Counted from the first letter of the stretch, positions 45,493-58,899 are shown. The stretch is 64,000 nucleotides of DNA from Venturia oleaginea (GCA_013176395.1 JABMLP010000012.1:1364001-1428000), one strand, 5' to 3'. Program-made: numbers and translations. Notes: a model not told the origin generated them from the sequence alone.

Positions 45493-47102
45493 TCGATACG
45501 ATAGCAGAGGCGCTAGTTGATCAATTGCGATCCTTCCCGAGGGACTGGATCTGATCTGTTCTGGGTTGTGGTCTAAGCCGGCATAAACCTGCATCCGCGC
45601 GCTTAGACCGTGATCCCTCGCATTTGCAGGAGTCACTCGGGGCCGTTCCATGATCGTCAGACACTACGGAGATACCACCGACTATTCGGCACGCATACGG
45701 AGTCTCGGGGTCTTTCCATCTACATACCTTCTTCACGAAGAGGTATCGTCATCGTCATTGAGCTTGAATGAGATTGCCCTATCTCCCGCTCATATCATTT
45801 TAAATCTTCTTGTGAGCGTTTTTTGTCCTTTTTTTTTTTTTTTTTTTAGTTTACCTCTGGTTTTTCTTTGTACCTTGCTATTTTTCTCGTTGATCACGTT
45901 TAGTGAACGCTCACAGATATTTTTTATATGGTATTGTTTGTTTGGTCTATTACCCGTCCTGCGAAAAAGAGCCGAGAGCTTGCTAATGCTGTTTTGATTT
46001 TGTTGCGATCTCTCTGTTGGTTTTTTTTTTGTTCGCTGCGAAATTTGGGATATTGGATATTACTAAACGAATCTCCTGGAACGATTGCTATATTTCTTAA
46101 GGGGGGGAATGAGGAGGAGTAGGTAGGATTGATGGATGGGGTGGCTGGGGAGTGGCATTTCTTGTATCATAAACTGGATATGGGTCTTGGGGCCTTTGCA
46201 CTGGAAAGACTGGGCTTGGGCGGTACATATTGACATTCATTCGCTTTTAATCGACATGCCGAAATCCTCTGCCATCATCCCTCCTCTGCCAGCAATCTGG
46301 GCAATAGAATAATGCGGTGTGCAAAGCAACCAAGACCGATTATGCCTGAAGATGGTCCTTCCTGCGGGGTTGGAGGAAGTGAGGAAAAGTGGGGATCAGG
46401 CGAGCGTCAGCGAGCCCCACGAGAATTGACAACCTCAATGCCCTGGAGCACATGAGCGGAGCGAATTAACGACCCTAGACCTCTATAGTCTGGGTAGGAG
46501 TCTCACGCTCTACCTATCTACCTAACCAGGCCGCTCTTGTTGTATGGACGTGGGGAAGGCAGGGTGGTGTATGTGTAGTTGAGAGTTGGTGAAAGTAGAT
46601 GGAAAAGTTATCTGAAGCAGAAAGAATTGGTTGATATTGAATAATGAGTTGGTTCTTGACCTATACATATTAGCTGGTCTTGTATGATAACGGAATATGG
46701 AATAAGGTATATGTACTTGTACTTCTTTGAAGAAAGTGGGAGGAGTAGTCAAAAGACGAAGAGAAGCAAGTAGATTGCTTTAAAAAGAATGGTATTACAC
46801 TATCGTCATTCCGAACCCAGAAACGGCAAGGGAAAATGCTATGCTATGCAAAAGTCATGCCTGAACGCTCATAGAACTCCTGCCTAGATGCAAACAAAAC
46901 AACAAAATTTCCTTTTCCCAGCAAACACCTCAGATCAGGTATCCAACCCATCCAATTCGTTCATGCAGTCCATGTGGGGTATAAAGCCGACTCAAATACA
47001 TCCCCCCTAAAAAATTTAGATGGAGAAACAAGGTATTATGTACATACGAAAGTGGTAGTAATAAATAGTTACAAGGAAAATAGTAAGAGAAAAGGGAGGG
47101 AA
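45493..47102. other. Convergent intergenic region, ptaB and C2H2 gene 3' flanks
   Basis: No supported gene. Contains a T17 tract near 45832-45848 and further T runs, likely within the ptaB 3' untranslated region. Confidence 0.55.
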
Positions 47103-50100
47103 TTACATAAATCGTCCCACCCTCCCATCATAGAAAGGATCCGTATCCTCAGTCCCTAGATCACGCATTAGTGGCCTGCTCTTCGGCCGAATCCTCGTTG
47201 CTGATGTAGTAGAAGTAGCTCTACTTCCCAACGGATGAACGTGTGGTGGCATGGAATTAATACCACGTCCACCCTGTTGTATTGGTTGTACTTGCTGGTG
47301 CTGTTGTCGATGTGGAGGTGTATGGCTCTGTGATGATTGACGGAGGTGCGCGTGAAGATGATGCGTCACCTGAGGTTGCTGTTGCTGAGAATGTGGCTGT
47401 TGCCCCATCTCTCCGTTTGTCCAATTCCACATCCAAGCTGGTGTGTCATCCGGAGACTCACGGTACTGGTGAACATCGTTGTGTGCGGCGAGAGCTTCTT
47501 GGATAGCAGGGTTTACGGCATACGATGGCATTGTTGTATTCGGTGCCATTGACATATTTGGCGGCATATTCGTGTAGGGTGCCATTGTCGTGTAGGGCGC
47601 CATTGTTGTTTGCTGGGTCATATCTGTGGCGTAAGTAGGTCCATGGCCGACAGGCATTTGTTGTAGCTGTTGTTGCTGCTGATCTGGCTGGGACAAAGCA
47701 GTCTGCATTTGTGATGGATAGGAATAGCTGGGAAAATTTGGTGAGACCTCATTGGTCGTATAGGATATGTTGTCCTCAGGCATAACGGGATTGGACCACC
47801 TCAGCATTGAAGCACTTGTCGGATGTTGATCCAATGGTGCATCGGCAATTGTGTATGGTGGTTGTGGAACCAGAAAGTCGAATATATCATTCGTTAATGG
47901 AGGTTCGGCGGCGGTGGCACGGCCAGCGAAAGCCATGCTTGGATCAATGGTTGGCCCACGAGACCGCTGTGGGCCATGCATAGGTGGATAGTTCTCGTAA
48001 GCTTCAGAATAGACATGCTCGGGGACATGAGTCAACGGAACAAAATTAGTTGTTGAACTTTGCCAGGCAGAGGCTGTTGGAATCAAAGAGTCAGCAGATG
48101 TGGGAACAGAAATTTCGCTGGGTTTGGGGTTGTTGCGAAAGGCGATGGGATCGACTGGGGCTTGATTGTGCGACGTACGAGATGGTTGGCCCATAGATGT
48201 CGAGCGAGCAGGTCCTGCTGAGCCCTCTCTGCCATCGTTTGTGAGAGATCCGTAGGCGGAGTCGCCTTGGTCCGAAGGTGGGGGCCCTCCGGATCGAGTC
48301 TCAGTTGCGTTCGGCGTAAACATCCGCCAGAAGGGTTGCATGTAATCCTGCAGCGAATTCTGGATGATGCCAGGTAAAGCGGCTCTCAACTCTTCGTTAA
48401 GAGGTCTTCTAAGGTGCCGGTTGATGTCTTCGGCTAGTCGTTGAGGCAAGGCTCGTAGCATTTCTTCAATGAGCGGAAGGTCATTCGGGCTGGGCGACGA
48501 GGTTGGCAGATCAAAGTCATAGTCTGCATATGTCAGTAACAAGTGCAGCAAAGGCTTAGAATGGAGTCTTACATGGGCCAGGAACCTCTGCATCATCGCC
48601 GAAGAGGATCCGATACATTTCAGCCCATCGATCCTCATCAGTCTCGCCCGGTTGCCTTTTACGGCACCTGAGTTTTCTCTCCTGCTCCTTATTGCATCCT
48701 TCTATCGGCTGTTCAGGTGGATGACTGGCGATCGTACATGATTCAGCGGCCTGTGCATGTTCATTCAGAGTTTCCGAGTCTTCGAATTTCAGCCGACAAC
48801 GAGGGCAGGTGAAGAGTGTATGCCGTCTGTAGACATGCTCCCTAGATGGTTGTTAAGCACGGCCAGAGGATGTGGGTCTGTGGCTGTGAAACTTACTTGA
48901 CTCGTCTCACTTCTTCCCAACCTGGCCCACGACAAGATCTCCATCTCTGGTGATTATCCGCATTATGCTTGAAGAATGGACACGCAAATCTCAATCGTAA
49001 AATGGAAGGATTTGGAGGTACGTGGGTCATCTTCCTTCTCTTATCGTTATCGCCATCGTCCCTGTCGTCGGGCGAGCCTGGCTCTCGGTCTCGTGAGGGA
49101 CGTTTGTTAGATCCACCACGATTGGATTGATTAGGAGTGGCTGCTCCATTCCTGCGCTGATAGGCAGACTGGTTTCCGACCCCTTCTGCTTCCTGTGGTG
49201 CTGCCATAGTTGCATTCAATTCCGACAACACTCTTGACAACACATCTCGTCGAACGTTGGCGAGAACGGTGTGGAAGACAGGACCCATGCTGCCTAGCTC
49301 AGCCATGGCTCGCATTTCTGCGGAACTATAGTCGGTAATTCCGGAGGAGATATCATCGAAATCGCTGCCATCCACGGACGTGGACGTTTCAGATTCTGTC
49401 AAGTGGCTCGAGTGCCACTTAGGTGAGCTCTTCATGGTTACATGGTCCATGCTGCCTCGATTGAAAGTTTTCGGGCTTGCGTATGAACCTTTCCTCGTTG
49501 GGAAGCCTGTGCTCTCCTCGTCGGCAGAGTCAATATCATGCAAAACATCATGTCTGCGAGATCCATCATAGCTGAATCCGTCGCCGAGAAGGGGCCTTCT
49601 ACAGTCCTGGGGTGAAGGCTTGTTGACGCTGACGATGCTTGCGCGGCTGTGTATAGATTGAACCGGTATCGCTTCTGCTTTGAGTGGTTCCGAAACGGAG
49701 TCAGGACTTCCAGGATGTAAGCTTTGGCTCTCTCCATCATGTAACGTGAACAGTGAGGTGATGACTCTGGACCCCTTGGGAAAGTGGCCAGGAGGGAGCT
49801 CAGAAGTGGTGAACCGACTTGCATCCGTGGACTTCGATGGCCCTGTGTACTCATTCGGCATTTCTTTAACAGGACTCAAAGTTCCTTCTCGTGCCAGATT
49901 TGAAGCTCCTTCTTGCTTCGAGTACGCAGAAGTATAATCGTGATCGACTCCACTCATTCTGCTCGACACGTCGGAGAATCGAGAGTTGCGAGATTCTTCC
50001 ACCTTTTCTTCGGAGGTTCGTTCGAGCTCCTGGTTGAAAGAATAGGGCCGGTCACCACCACTCGCGAAGTCGCCGGGTCCGAATGGCCTTGAACGGAACG

Positions 50101-51258
50101 GCATGGATTGCCCACTAATCATGGATGATCGTGCTGAGGCCAAATTTCTGCTAAATCGAAAGCTTTCGCGAGAGTCTCGCCAGGACTTTTTAGCAGGAGT
50201 TCCATCACCAGCAAGCATTTCACTGGGTGCAGTAAGACTTGTTCCATCTGTCCAGGTGCTCAATCGTGAGAATATCGACGGGGCATTCGTGGTGTTAGTC
50301 ATGGCAGAGTCCCGTTTCCTGCTGCTCCCACTGTCTGTCGGATGAGGGCCTGAAAACGCAGCAGTAGCTTTCAAAATACTATCCTGATTCTCTTCCAGAA
50401 GATCCATGACCACATCCGCCTGACTCCAGTGCTACGTAGGAATGTTAGTCACGCCGGGGTCATGTCGTAACAACTCACCTTGACATGAGAAGGCTGTTCA
50501 GCCACTTCTGGTTGGCCAGCTTCACTCTTCCTTCTTCCGGCATTAGGGTCCACAGACTCTATCCATTCCATTACTGCAACCTCTGCTGGCGGCGATGTTT
50601 TCGTTGCACGTTTCAGCCTCAATTCGGATCTATGACTCCTTGCTTGGTGGCTGGATTCTTGGTTAAGAGCTTCCGACGATTCACTAGCCTCGCTACCATG
50701 ATAACGCGATCGCTTCCTTTTAGGAATATTTACAGGTTCGCGGTTGCCATGGGGCTCCGACCGGGGGATCATTGGTTTGATCTGAATCTGCTCCTGGCTT
50801 TCGCTTCGAATGCGAAGCGAGAGGGTGCTAAAATCAGGCGATTCTTGAATAGAGTGCGGATGTGACTCTTTTGATTTTTGTGATATTTTGAGAAATTGGC
50901 CACGCTCGGGAATTGATCGCGTGGGCGACTGAAGGTCCCGGCTGCTAGATTGTCGTGCGTCAGCATCGGAGGTTTGGCTTGGGCTCGCATTGCTGATGGA
51001 TTCCACAAAGATTCTGGACCTATTAGCGAACGAAGACGTCCTTGAATGAGCAGTATTGGCTTCTTTGGCCAGATTCGTGGTGCTCGAGGCCTTGCGAGCG
51101 GTCTTGCGATCGTTGAGAAACTTCTTGGGGGCCTTCAAGCTGGTCATAAACCTGGAGGCCTTCCCGGACGTATCTTCATCGCCCGAACTTTCATCGTAGG
51201 TTATGCGCATAGGGGATGAAAGGGATTCACCACCTGAGATGCGCGCCGTTGGCGCCAT
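47103..51258 (-). CDS. Large fungal C2H2-like zinc-finger protein
   Basis: Four exons: 51258-50479, 50431-48897, 48841-48573, 48523-47103; 1334 residues with consistent phases and introns of 47, 55 and 49 nt. The first 740 residues are Ser/Arg-rich and disordered. Around residues 742-760 is CPFFKHNADNHQRWRSC, then WEEVRRVKEHVYRRH and CPRCRLKFEDSETLNEHAQA (about 783-803), the degenerate paired zinc-finger block common in uncharacterised Pezizomycotina proteins. It is followed by the conserved GETDEDRWAEMYRILFG helix and EVPGPYYDFDLP. The C-terminus is Gln/Met/His-rich with tandem TMAPYTTMAPYTNMPPN units. It is probably nuclear; targets unknown. Confidence 0.75.
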
Positions 51259-51416
51259 GATTGATGGGAAACGACAGTCGAAGTGCAACTGAATCGACAC
51301 CGGGATTGTTGTTTGGAAGACGTTGGACGTCAGCCAGTCGTCGAGAGAAGATGGCGCGTCCTCGACCTAAGAGTGGTGTTCCTCAATCGACGCGCCTGTC
51401 CGTCCTCTGTGGTACC

Positions 51417-51661
51417 CTAGCAGTGAGATTGGTACGGGAAGAAGGGCAAAGGTTCGCAGACAGACCCTAAGAAGCCAGCGCCAGCATCCCGATGCAAAAA
51501 GTCCGACAGGGCTCCCTGAGAAGCAGTTGAATGCTTCTTTGCAGCAGAGATGTATCGGAAATGATTCTGCGCATTCGCAAAGCCACCTACCGCTAGAGCG
51601 GCCATAAGGGAGGCCGCGGCGCTTGTGGCGTGTAGGCCCCGACCAGAGGGTCTAAAGAAGC
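51417..51661 (-). CDS. Possible terminal exon of a small mitochondrial-type protein
   Basis: After an AG at the end of CTTTGCTTCTTTAG (about 51662) the minus frame reads RPSGRGLHATSAAASLMAAL and AQNHFRYISAAKKHSTASQG, an Arg/Ser/Ala composition like a mitochondrial presequence or small inner-membrane subunit, and ends at 51417. No ATG is present, so an upstream exon within 51662-52110 is needed. I could not assign it. Confidence 0.25.
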
Positions 51662-53215
51662 AAAGATGGGACAATGTTAGTGCCAAAGGTCCAAAGCCGT
51701 GGAGGGAGTGCCGGAGTGACCATGTTGGCTTCGGGAAAGTGCTTCATCGCTGTGGTCCTACTCCTGCGAGTCGAATGCCCTGGACGGAAACCACTGCATC
51801 GGTTTAGGAGTTTAGCATCTGTTCCCATCTCATCAGCAGCGTCTCCGTCTTTTTTGCTGGGTCCTCATGGTCGATGCCTACGGAGTACGGGAGTGATCAG
51901 GGCAGTTCTGCAACTCAATGCTCACCGAGGGGTGCCTCTCATAACGGTCGGCCCAATAATGAGACACGATTCAACTGATCTTCGCTCCGATGGTGCACTA
52001 CTACCCAATGGATTTCGAGTTGAGCTGTGTCGTCGTCGTCTAACAGCAAGCCGAGTGGTGAAGAAGTCCAACCTTGTAGCGATCCCGCATGGTTGAGGAT
52101 CATTGTGAACCATTACAGCTCTTCAGTTAAGCCCGAGTACTAACGGTCGTCCCGCTACGCCTACGTGTGGAGATTGCCATTTTTGTCTCAGATGCACTGT
52201 TGAAGAGAAGGTCAAGCTGACAGTCGGGAGCTGCGTTATTCTGTCTTGTAGTGGTGAAGCTAAGTAATTCGACGAATATCGAATCGAGCAGGACGAGTAC
52301 ATTGCTAACTACAATACCGCTGGCCATCACACTACACCCAATAACGCACCATGTCTCCACCCTTCACACCACATCTATCGATAGCCGCTTCCAGGTTACG
52401 GCTTCCTTAGTTACCAAACTTGACATCCGCACCTTCCTCTCCCTCCCGCGTCCCCGTCATGTCGACTAACGACTTTTTTACGAGGCGACTTCGGGAGATC
52501 CGTACCACCTTCTCATCATGGTTAGGACTTGCCTTGCATGAAATCCTTCGACTCATGCGGAGGTGAGTTGAAGCTCGTCGGAAGATGTGTTCGGTGGACA
52601 CAATTTGGGAAGGATCTGGTTCCCATTGAGTGTGCCTGTTCTGCCGGATAGGTGTACTAGAATTGCTATACCTATGTACTCGGAGGAAGATGTAGATACC
52701 TGAGAAATGTAAGCTCGTTGCTTGTTGTACAGGATCAGGCTGATACTTTTTAGAAAAGGATGCTGGAATATTTCTCATCAAACGCATCCGATGTCACTTC
52801 ATCGCACTCATTTCAATATCCGTATGGCTGGCTATTCAGCATATTTTCCCGAGTCAAAATAATCGGGCATACTTCCCACGTCCATATGCATAGTACGTTT
52901 TGGACCTGAAAGACCGCAGACAACTGTATGACGCGCCGGGGTTCTTCCATGCCTATCTTGATTATATCTCGCTTGTATATGCTATTCCTGAGCATCTAAT
53001 CAAGAAGCGTTTGAAGTTTCCAATGCTCTTATACCCAGAGGAAAGGTACAGATCCATCATATTTCTTCTTCGCACTAGAATAAAAAGACACCAAAAACAA
53101 CGGTAATTCACCCGAGCCTCCACTTCATAACCACCTCGATCACCTCTATCAAAACCCTCTCAGTACATATTCACAAACCATCCAACCTATCCAACCAAAG
53201 AACCTCACACCAATC
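51662..53215. other. Intergenic, no supported gene
   Basis: ORFs up to 140 codons (51674-52096) on both strands, none recognised. The stretch before 53216 is C-rich and is probably the leader of the next gene. Confidence 0.45.
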
Positions 53216-53755
53216 ATGTCCCCCTCCCCCCCAAAACCCATCCTGATAACATCAGGACCCCACCAATTCCTCGCAACCCTCGAAGCAACCGCCGCCCCAA
53301 AAACAACAACCCTCTTCCTCTCCCTCCTCCCCTACACTCAAAAAATAATCCACGTCCGCTGGTCCGGCGAGGGAATGTGGATACCCCTAGGCTACTCATC
53401 CTCCATCCAAACCTCCCTCCCACAAGAAAATCACACCGCCCACCCTGCCCCCGGTCAAATCCTTCTCTACCCTGGTGGAATCAGTGAGACGGAGTTTATT
53501 TGGGCGTATGGTGGGTGTCAGTTTGCTTCTAAGATGGGTATGTTGGCTGGGAATCATTTTTTGACGGTTGTGGAGGGGGTGGAGGGGATGAGGGGGTTGG
53601 GGGAGGAGGTGTTGTGGGAGGGGGCTAGGGATATTAGGTTTGAGGCTGCAGATGAGGAGATGTAAGTCTTTCCATTTCCTTTTCTTTTTGATGGGGGGGT
53701 TGCTGATGTGAGTAGGGTGAGGAAGTTTAGGGAGGGGAGGAGGGCGAAACTTTGA
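53216..53755 (+). CDS. DUF3830 (cyclophilin-like fold) protein
   Basis: Two exons, 53216-53661 and 53716-53755, with a 54-nt intron; 161 residues. Family marks in order: LATLEATAAPKTTTLFLSLL, IIHVRWSGEGMWIPLG, PQENHTAHPAPGQILLYPGG, ISETEFIWAYGGCQFASKMG, AGNHFLTVVEG. This is a compact beta-barrel family found in bacteria and fungi with no firm function; bacterial members sit near amino-acid or amide metabolism genes. No neighbours here suggest a pathway. Codon use is strongly C-rich at the 5' end and G-rich at the 3' end. Confidence 0.8.
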
Positions 53756-54263
53756 GTGTTGGAGAGAAATAGATGGAGAAACGCATCGCAGTCAGGTGGA
53801 AAGTGGTATTGGGCCTGATGTACTGACCTTCAAGTATGCTGCTGATTCGAGTTGAGAATGTTGGTAGGAGACAGGCTGTGTGAACTGTCAACGCCCATCC
53901 GAGAGCGTAGAATCAAGATGTAGGAATCTGGCACATTGTCAGGTTCCAAGCACGATGCTCATTGGATGCTCCAGATTTGCCGTGGCGAACGATGACGCCA
54001 CAAGAAAACTTTGAGTTTTTCATGATGGTTTGCGAATGTTTCATTATCGTGAAAATCAAGGACACAATTTCCTAATATTTGATTATAGGACGGCTATCGC
54101 GTACGTCAGTGTAATTTACGTTTTCAGCCTCCAGATGTGAAAACTAAGTAATAAATAGGATGAAAAAAGAAGTGGTGCATAAAATAACCGGTCAAATCTA
54201 CAGTCTAGTCAAACCAGTCGTCAACACAATCTCTACCACTTTTGTGAGGCTGAGAAAAGGCAC
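53756..54263. other. Convergent intergenic region, no gene seen
   Basis: The 3' flanks of the DUF3830 and glutathione transferase genes. AT-rich, no ORF of note. Confidence 0.6.
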
Positions 54264-55074
54264 TCACTTTCCCTTCTTAGCATCCTCCTGCATGCCAGCT
54301 TGCACCCACTTGCGCGATTCTGCTGCATGATGTTCCATCTTCTCCTTATTCGCCAATAACTCCTTCATAGTATATGGACTCGGAATGTTCTTCCCCTTGT
54401 CCACTCCCGGTCTCGCAGCCATCCTGTCCTCCCACGCCTTCAATGCAGGGAAATCTTCAATGTTCACGCCCGCCCAGCCAGCAGCGGCGATCCAACCCCA
54501 ATGTGCAATGTCAGCAATAGTACATTTGTTGCCTACCAAATACTCCTTGTCACCCTCTTTCAAATGCGCATCTAGTACACCGTATAACCTCCTCGTCTCA
54601 TTTTGGTATCGATCAACACCGTACTGAATGATCTCTGGCGCATAACGAGTGAAGTGATTTGCCTGGCCTTGCATTGGTCCGACGCCTGCATTGAGGAAGA
54701 ACAACCAGTTGTTTACTTCGAAAGCTTCGCGGGAGCCGGGTGGGAAGGAGATTTTATACTCGGGATCGTATCGGGAGACGAGGTATTGCTGGATTGAGCC
54801 TGATTCGAATAGCGCAATTGGAGAGCCATCAGTGAAGGTGTCTGTAAGAGCCGGGATGCGCCCGTTGGGATTTATGGCGAGGAACCAGGGTTCTTTCTGC
54901 GTGTTCTTGGAGATGTCGATTTTGTGGACGATGTATGGGATTCTAGGTTTGTTAGTGGAAATGTAAAGTTTTGAGATGAAAGGCTCACCCAAGTTCCTCC
55001 AAGGTAATTGAGATTTTGATGCCATTCGGAGTCTGGGCAGTGTACAGGTTGATATTTGGTAATTGGGAAGCCAT
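54264..55074 (-). CDS. Glutathione S-transferase, Ure2/YghU-like
   Basis: Two exons, 55074-54989 and 54942-54264, with a 46-nt intron (GTGAGC...CCTAG); 254 residues. The thioredoxin-like N-domain shows LYTAQTPNGIKISITLEELG, then IPYIVHKIDISKNTQKEPWF, INPNGRIPALTD and the glutathione-binding ESGSIQQYLVSRYD. The helical C-domain has ANHFTRYAPE, QNETRRLYGVLDAHL, and the N-capping motif CTIADIAHWGW. This set is typical of fungal Ure2-like/nu-class transferases, which often have peroxidase or disulfide-bond activity. Cytosolic, no targeting signal. Divergent from MSL5 with about 700 bp between. Confidence 0.9.
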
Positions 55075-55787
55075 GGTGAGGGATAACGTGAGGAGGGGTT
55101 TGGTTTGATTTGAATGTACTGATGGTTCCTAAGCTTAGCAGAGCTGGTAATCTCATCAGCAGTTTTTAGGCGATGTAGGGGTTAATGCTGTCCCATCTGC
55201 GGGGACATGACGGAGGTGATTAGAAATTCAGCACGCAATGCCTGTGATCAGCCTTATTGCATGCCCCTTCAATATGGAGTATATCCGGTTGTACCTGGAT
55301 CTAGACAAGCTCAATACGTGTTCTGCCTACAGTTGCTGTTCTCAACACGACCTCCCCAGTAGGATTGTACGAACATCATTATTCGCGTATCGACAGCCAT
55401 GATCTTCTGCCAGACCAAGGGGACGTTTTCATAAGATGATCGACTGTAATGCCTGACAACAGGGAGAATGCTAGAAAGCTATCTGTGATAGACAGAGTAG
55501 CGGAAATATGGTTAAGCAGATGTGTAATAAGAATCGTAGCAGATCGGACAAGTCTTCATCTCAAGCCAATCGAACACTCTTTCGCATAGTTGGATTCTGT
55601 ACACGCTGACAATGTGTTGAAGGTAGCTGGTTTGATTGGAGAGTTCAGGAATCGGGTGGAACACGCCAAGTCAAAATTTTCATCACGTGATCTAGTAAGA
55701 TCCTCTTAGTAAAGTTTTGGGCCTGGCTTCTCAACTTCACAATTAACCAAACTACCCACCACCGCAACTGACCACTTCATTAACACA
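55075..55787. other. Divergent GST/MSL5 promoter region
   Basis: No gene seen. TCACGTGA at 55681-55688 is a palindromic E-box-type site (CACGTG) about 100 bp before the MSL5 start. Confidence 0.5.
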
Positions 55788-57753
55788 ATGGCGTGGCGCG
55801 CAAACCAGAGTCAGACCGGCTCGAACAACATTCCTTTGGGAAATCGTCGCCGCTTTGGAGGAGAAGATGATACGCCTCCACCTCGCGAGTCGCGCGGTCG
55901 GGAGCGCTCTCGCAGTCCAGTTCGAGGTATGTCCAAATCCATCCTCCATCATAGCCCTATATACTTACAACGTCCAGTGAAGCCAGATCCTGATACTCAG
56001 CGTGTCCGCAAGCGTCGCAATCGATGGGGTGCCGCAGACGAGAACAAGGCTGCTGGTTTGATGGGTTTGCCCACGGCCATCCTCTCCAACATGACCCAGG
56101 AACAGAAGGAGGCGTATGTGCTTCACTTGCGCATCGAGGAGATCAGTCAGAAACTTCGCATCGATGATGTGGTGCCTAGTGACAACCGGTATATTTTTCT
56201 CCGTCCTACGTTCTTCCAACAGCATAATACTCATGCTTCATAGATCTCCCTCGCCAGCTCCCGCCTATGATAACTTTGGTCGCCGTAACAACACACGTGA
56301 GATGCGCTATCGTCGCAAGCTCGAAGAGGAGCGTCATCAGCTTGTGGAGAAAGCCCTCAAAACCATTCCTGAGTACCATCCTCCTGCAGACTACAGGCGT
56401 CCAGCCAAGACTCAGGAGAAGGTTTACGTACCAGTGAACGACTACCCCGAAATTAACTTCAGTAAGATACTAATCCTAACCTTCCTAACAAGCCAAAAGC
56501 TGCTCCCCTATGCTATGCCATGCTATCCCCCGTACATGGCCGTTCGGGCCACACCTTTGAATTCAGACATTCTTCACATGAGATACAGCTACTAACCTTT
56601 CTTCTTTCAACTAATTACAGTTGGTCTATTGATCGGTCCTCGTGGTAACACTCTCAAAACCATGGAGCAAGACTCCGGCGCCAAAATCGCAATTCGTGGC
56701 AAAGGCTCCGTGAAGGAAGGCAAAGGTCGTTCCGACGCCGCACACACAAGCAATCAGGAGGAGGATTTGCATTGTCTTATCATGGCGGACAGCGAGGACA
56801 AAGTCAACAAGGCCAAGCAGCTGATCAACAACGTCATTGAAACTGTAAGTTCTACACTCTCAATCCTCTTTTCAAAAGCTAACCATACTTAGGCCGCATC
56901 GATTCCTGAGGGACAAAACGAGCTCAAGCGCAATCAACTCCGAGAACTTGCAGCGCTCAACGGCACACTTCGTGACGATGAGAACCAGGCTTGTCAGAAC
57001 TGTATGTTTCATGGACGTCCGCTGATCAAGTACAACAAGCGCTTACAATTCACAGGTGGACAAATCGGACATCGCAAATACGACTGCCCAGAGAAGCAGA
57101 ACTACACCGCAACCATGATCTGCCGAGTTTGTGGCAACTCCGGTCATATGGGCCGCGATTGTCCAGAGCGCCAGCAAGGTGGAGATTGGCGAGGCGGCGA
57201 TGGCCCTCCACGTCGTCCTCCAGCGATGCGCAACCCGGACAACGACTTCAACAGCCTCATGTCTGGTCGTCAAGATGGACCTCCACAGCGCATCGAGGCA
57301 GGCCCTGGCGGATACGGCGCGCCACCGCCTCCAGCCGACGATGGTCTCAAGCCTTGGGAGCGTGGTCCTCCTGCTGCTGGAGCTCCAGGTGGCTGGAACC
57401 CTCCTCGTCAAGATTCCAATGGAGGCGCTGCTCCTTGGGCATCTGGCGGCGGTCGTGGTGGTGGAAACAACAACTATGGCTATCCACCACAGTCGTCATA
57501 CGGCATGCCGCCTGCGCCTCCAGCCGCCCAACCTTGGGCACAAGGAGGAGCACCGGCTGCTGGACCTGGATATGGCTACCCACCACAGGCCGACTATGGA
57601 TACCAGGCTCCCCAGCCATGGGGTCAACAAGGCGGTTATAATGCTGTTCCACCGCCCCCTCCATCAGGCTCTGCCCCTCCTCCGCCACCACCTTCCTCGG
57701 CTCCACCCCCACCGCCTCCATCTAACCAACCGCCACCACCTCCTCACTACTAG
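55788..57753 (+). CDS. MSL5: Branchpoint-binding protein (BBP/SF1)
   Basis: Six exons: 55788-55926, 55978-56188, 56244-56461, 56621-56844, 56893-57001, 57056-57753; 532 residues, phases consistent. The N-terminus has [13 protein letters not shown], the U2AF65-binding RWG-type motif of SF1. The KH-QUA2 domain includes [20 protein letters not shown] (exon 4) and [20 protein letters not shown] (exon 5). Two CCHC zinc knuckles follow ([14 protein letters not shown] across intron 5; [14 protein letters not shown]). The tail is Pro/Gly-rich ([10 protein letters not shown]). It recognises the branch site of introns in early spliceosome assembly. Intron 3 (56462-56620) is 159 nt, three times the usual length, and holds a perfect TACTAAC. 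Confidence 0.95.
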
Positions 57754-58362
57754 GTTGAGTACTCACTAACTGGATTTCCTTCTCAACTCTCTTAACAACA
57801 GAAAACTCGAAAATATGCTTCATTCACTTCGGCTTCACACGAAAAACACAGCTTTTACAGATGGTGCTGCCACTAACACGACTCGGTCCTTAACCACTTG
57901 TGCAATGGGGATCTTGGTCAAACGCGATGTTGCTCAATCTTTCGCTCGCTGCTTCTTGCTCACTGCCTGCTGCTACTGCCTGCTGCTCACTGCCTGCTGC
58001 TCACGACTGCTCATCATGGACTTACGAATTAACTGACGAGACACAGGTCTGACGGATATTACTTACATAGGGTTGGCTTGGTTCAGGGAAGGTGTCTCAC
58101 CGCTTGAGGTCTGCCTCAGCTGCTGCTCTACACGCGCTCACAAGATATGCTACTCTTGGCTAAGATGGCGAAACAGTATACTAATGCCGCGACTAACAAT
58201 GGCTTCTTTCCCCTTGCACTTTTGTACCATATTTCACGTCTGTTCTGACATTATAGGAACCAATTTTAAAAGGATGTTTGAGATGTTTTCTTCACAGGTG
58301 TGATCTTTATTGTTCAGCTATCAACTCGATTTTTCATACTGGAACTAAGAACAATACGGTGA
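57754..58362. other. MSL5 3' flank with CTGCCTGCTGCT repeats
   Basis: No supported gene. Short imperfect repeats of GCTCACTGCCTGCTGCT lie at about 57958-58010. Confidence 0.5.
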
Positions 58363-58899
58363 TCATAAGTTTCTATCAACCATATCCTTTTCTTCTGTGT
58401 TCTCTTTCCTTAATCGGGTCGCCCCACTTTGGTGGCGTTGTATTCCACGTCTGGACAGGATGTGGAGATGATGCTTGAGCTGGACTGGGATCCCTAACTC
58501 GTGGCGATGATGCTTCAAAATTTGCTGGGAATGATCATGTGCCGCCAACTGCGGTCGCCGCCACTGTCTCTGGGACATCTGGACTCGGTACCGGCATTGG
58601 ATCAGAAAAGGGGGTCTCACCATAAGCTAACGCTTCAATTTCCGCTGAGCCTGCTTGCTGCTGCTGCTGAGTTTGGCCTCTTAATGTTCTGCTGATGCTG
58701 CCTCATCTTCTGCACGCATGATATCTGCTTGTCCCTGTTCTCGGGCGCGTACTTCACGCCAGTGAATTTGATCTGGTATTAGTGGTGGGAGGTCTTCGGA
58801 GCTGACATGGCGGAGGCTTGGGCCACGGGTGCGTCAGAATTGACTGCGCAGGCGCTGAGGCCCTCTCCCTCGCCAAAAATCGTAACTTCACGGTTAAAT
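58363..58899 (-). other. Possible leader/gag-start relic of a second retroelement copy
   Basis: Read on the minus strand, after the LTR-like block the sequence goes through TTTTTGGCGAGGGAG, a purine-rich leader and discontinuous Gln/Pro/Ser-rich frames (for example EQGQADIMRAEDEAASAEH). This could be a PBS plus the start of gag. It is interrupted by stops. The assignment is tentative. Confidence 0.25.

Noticed and set aside
57131..57769. Alternative-frame ORFs over the proline-rich tail of MSL5
   Set aside because: Frame shadows of a low-complexity Pro/Gly-rich exon; the sense frame joins the zinc knuckles correctly.
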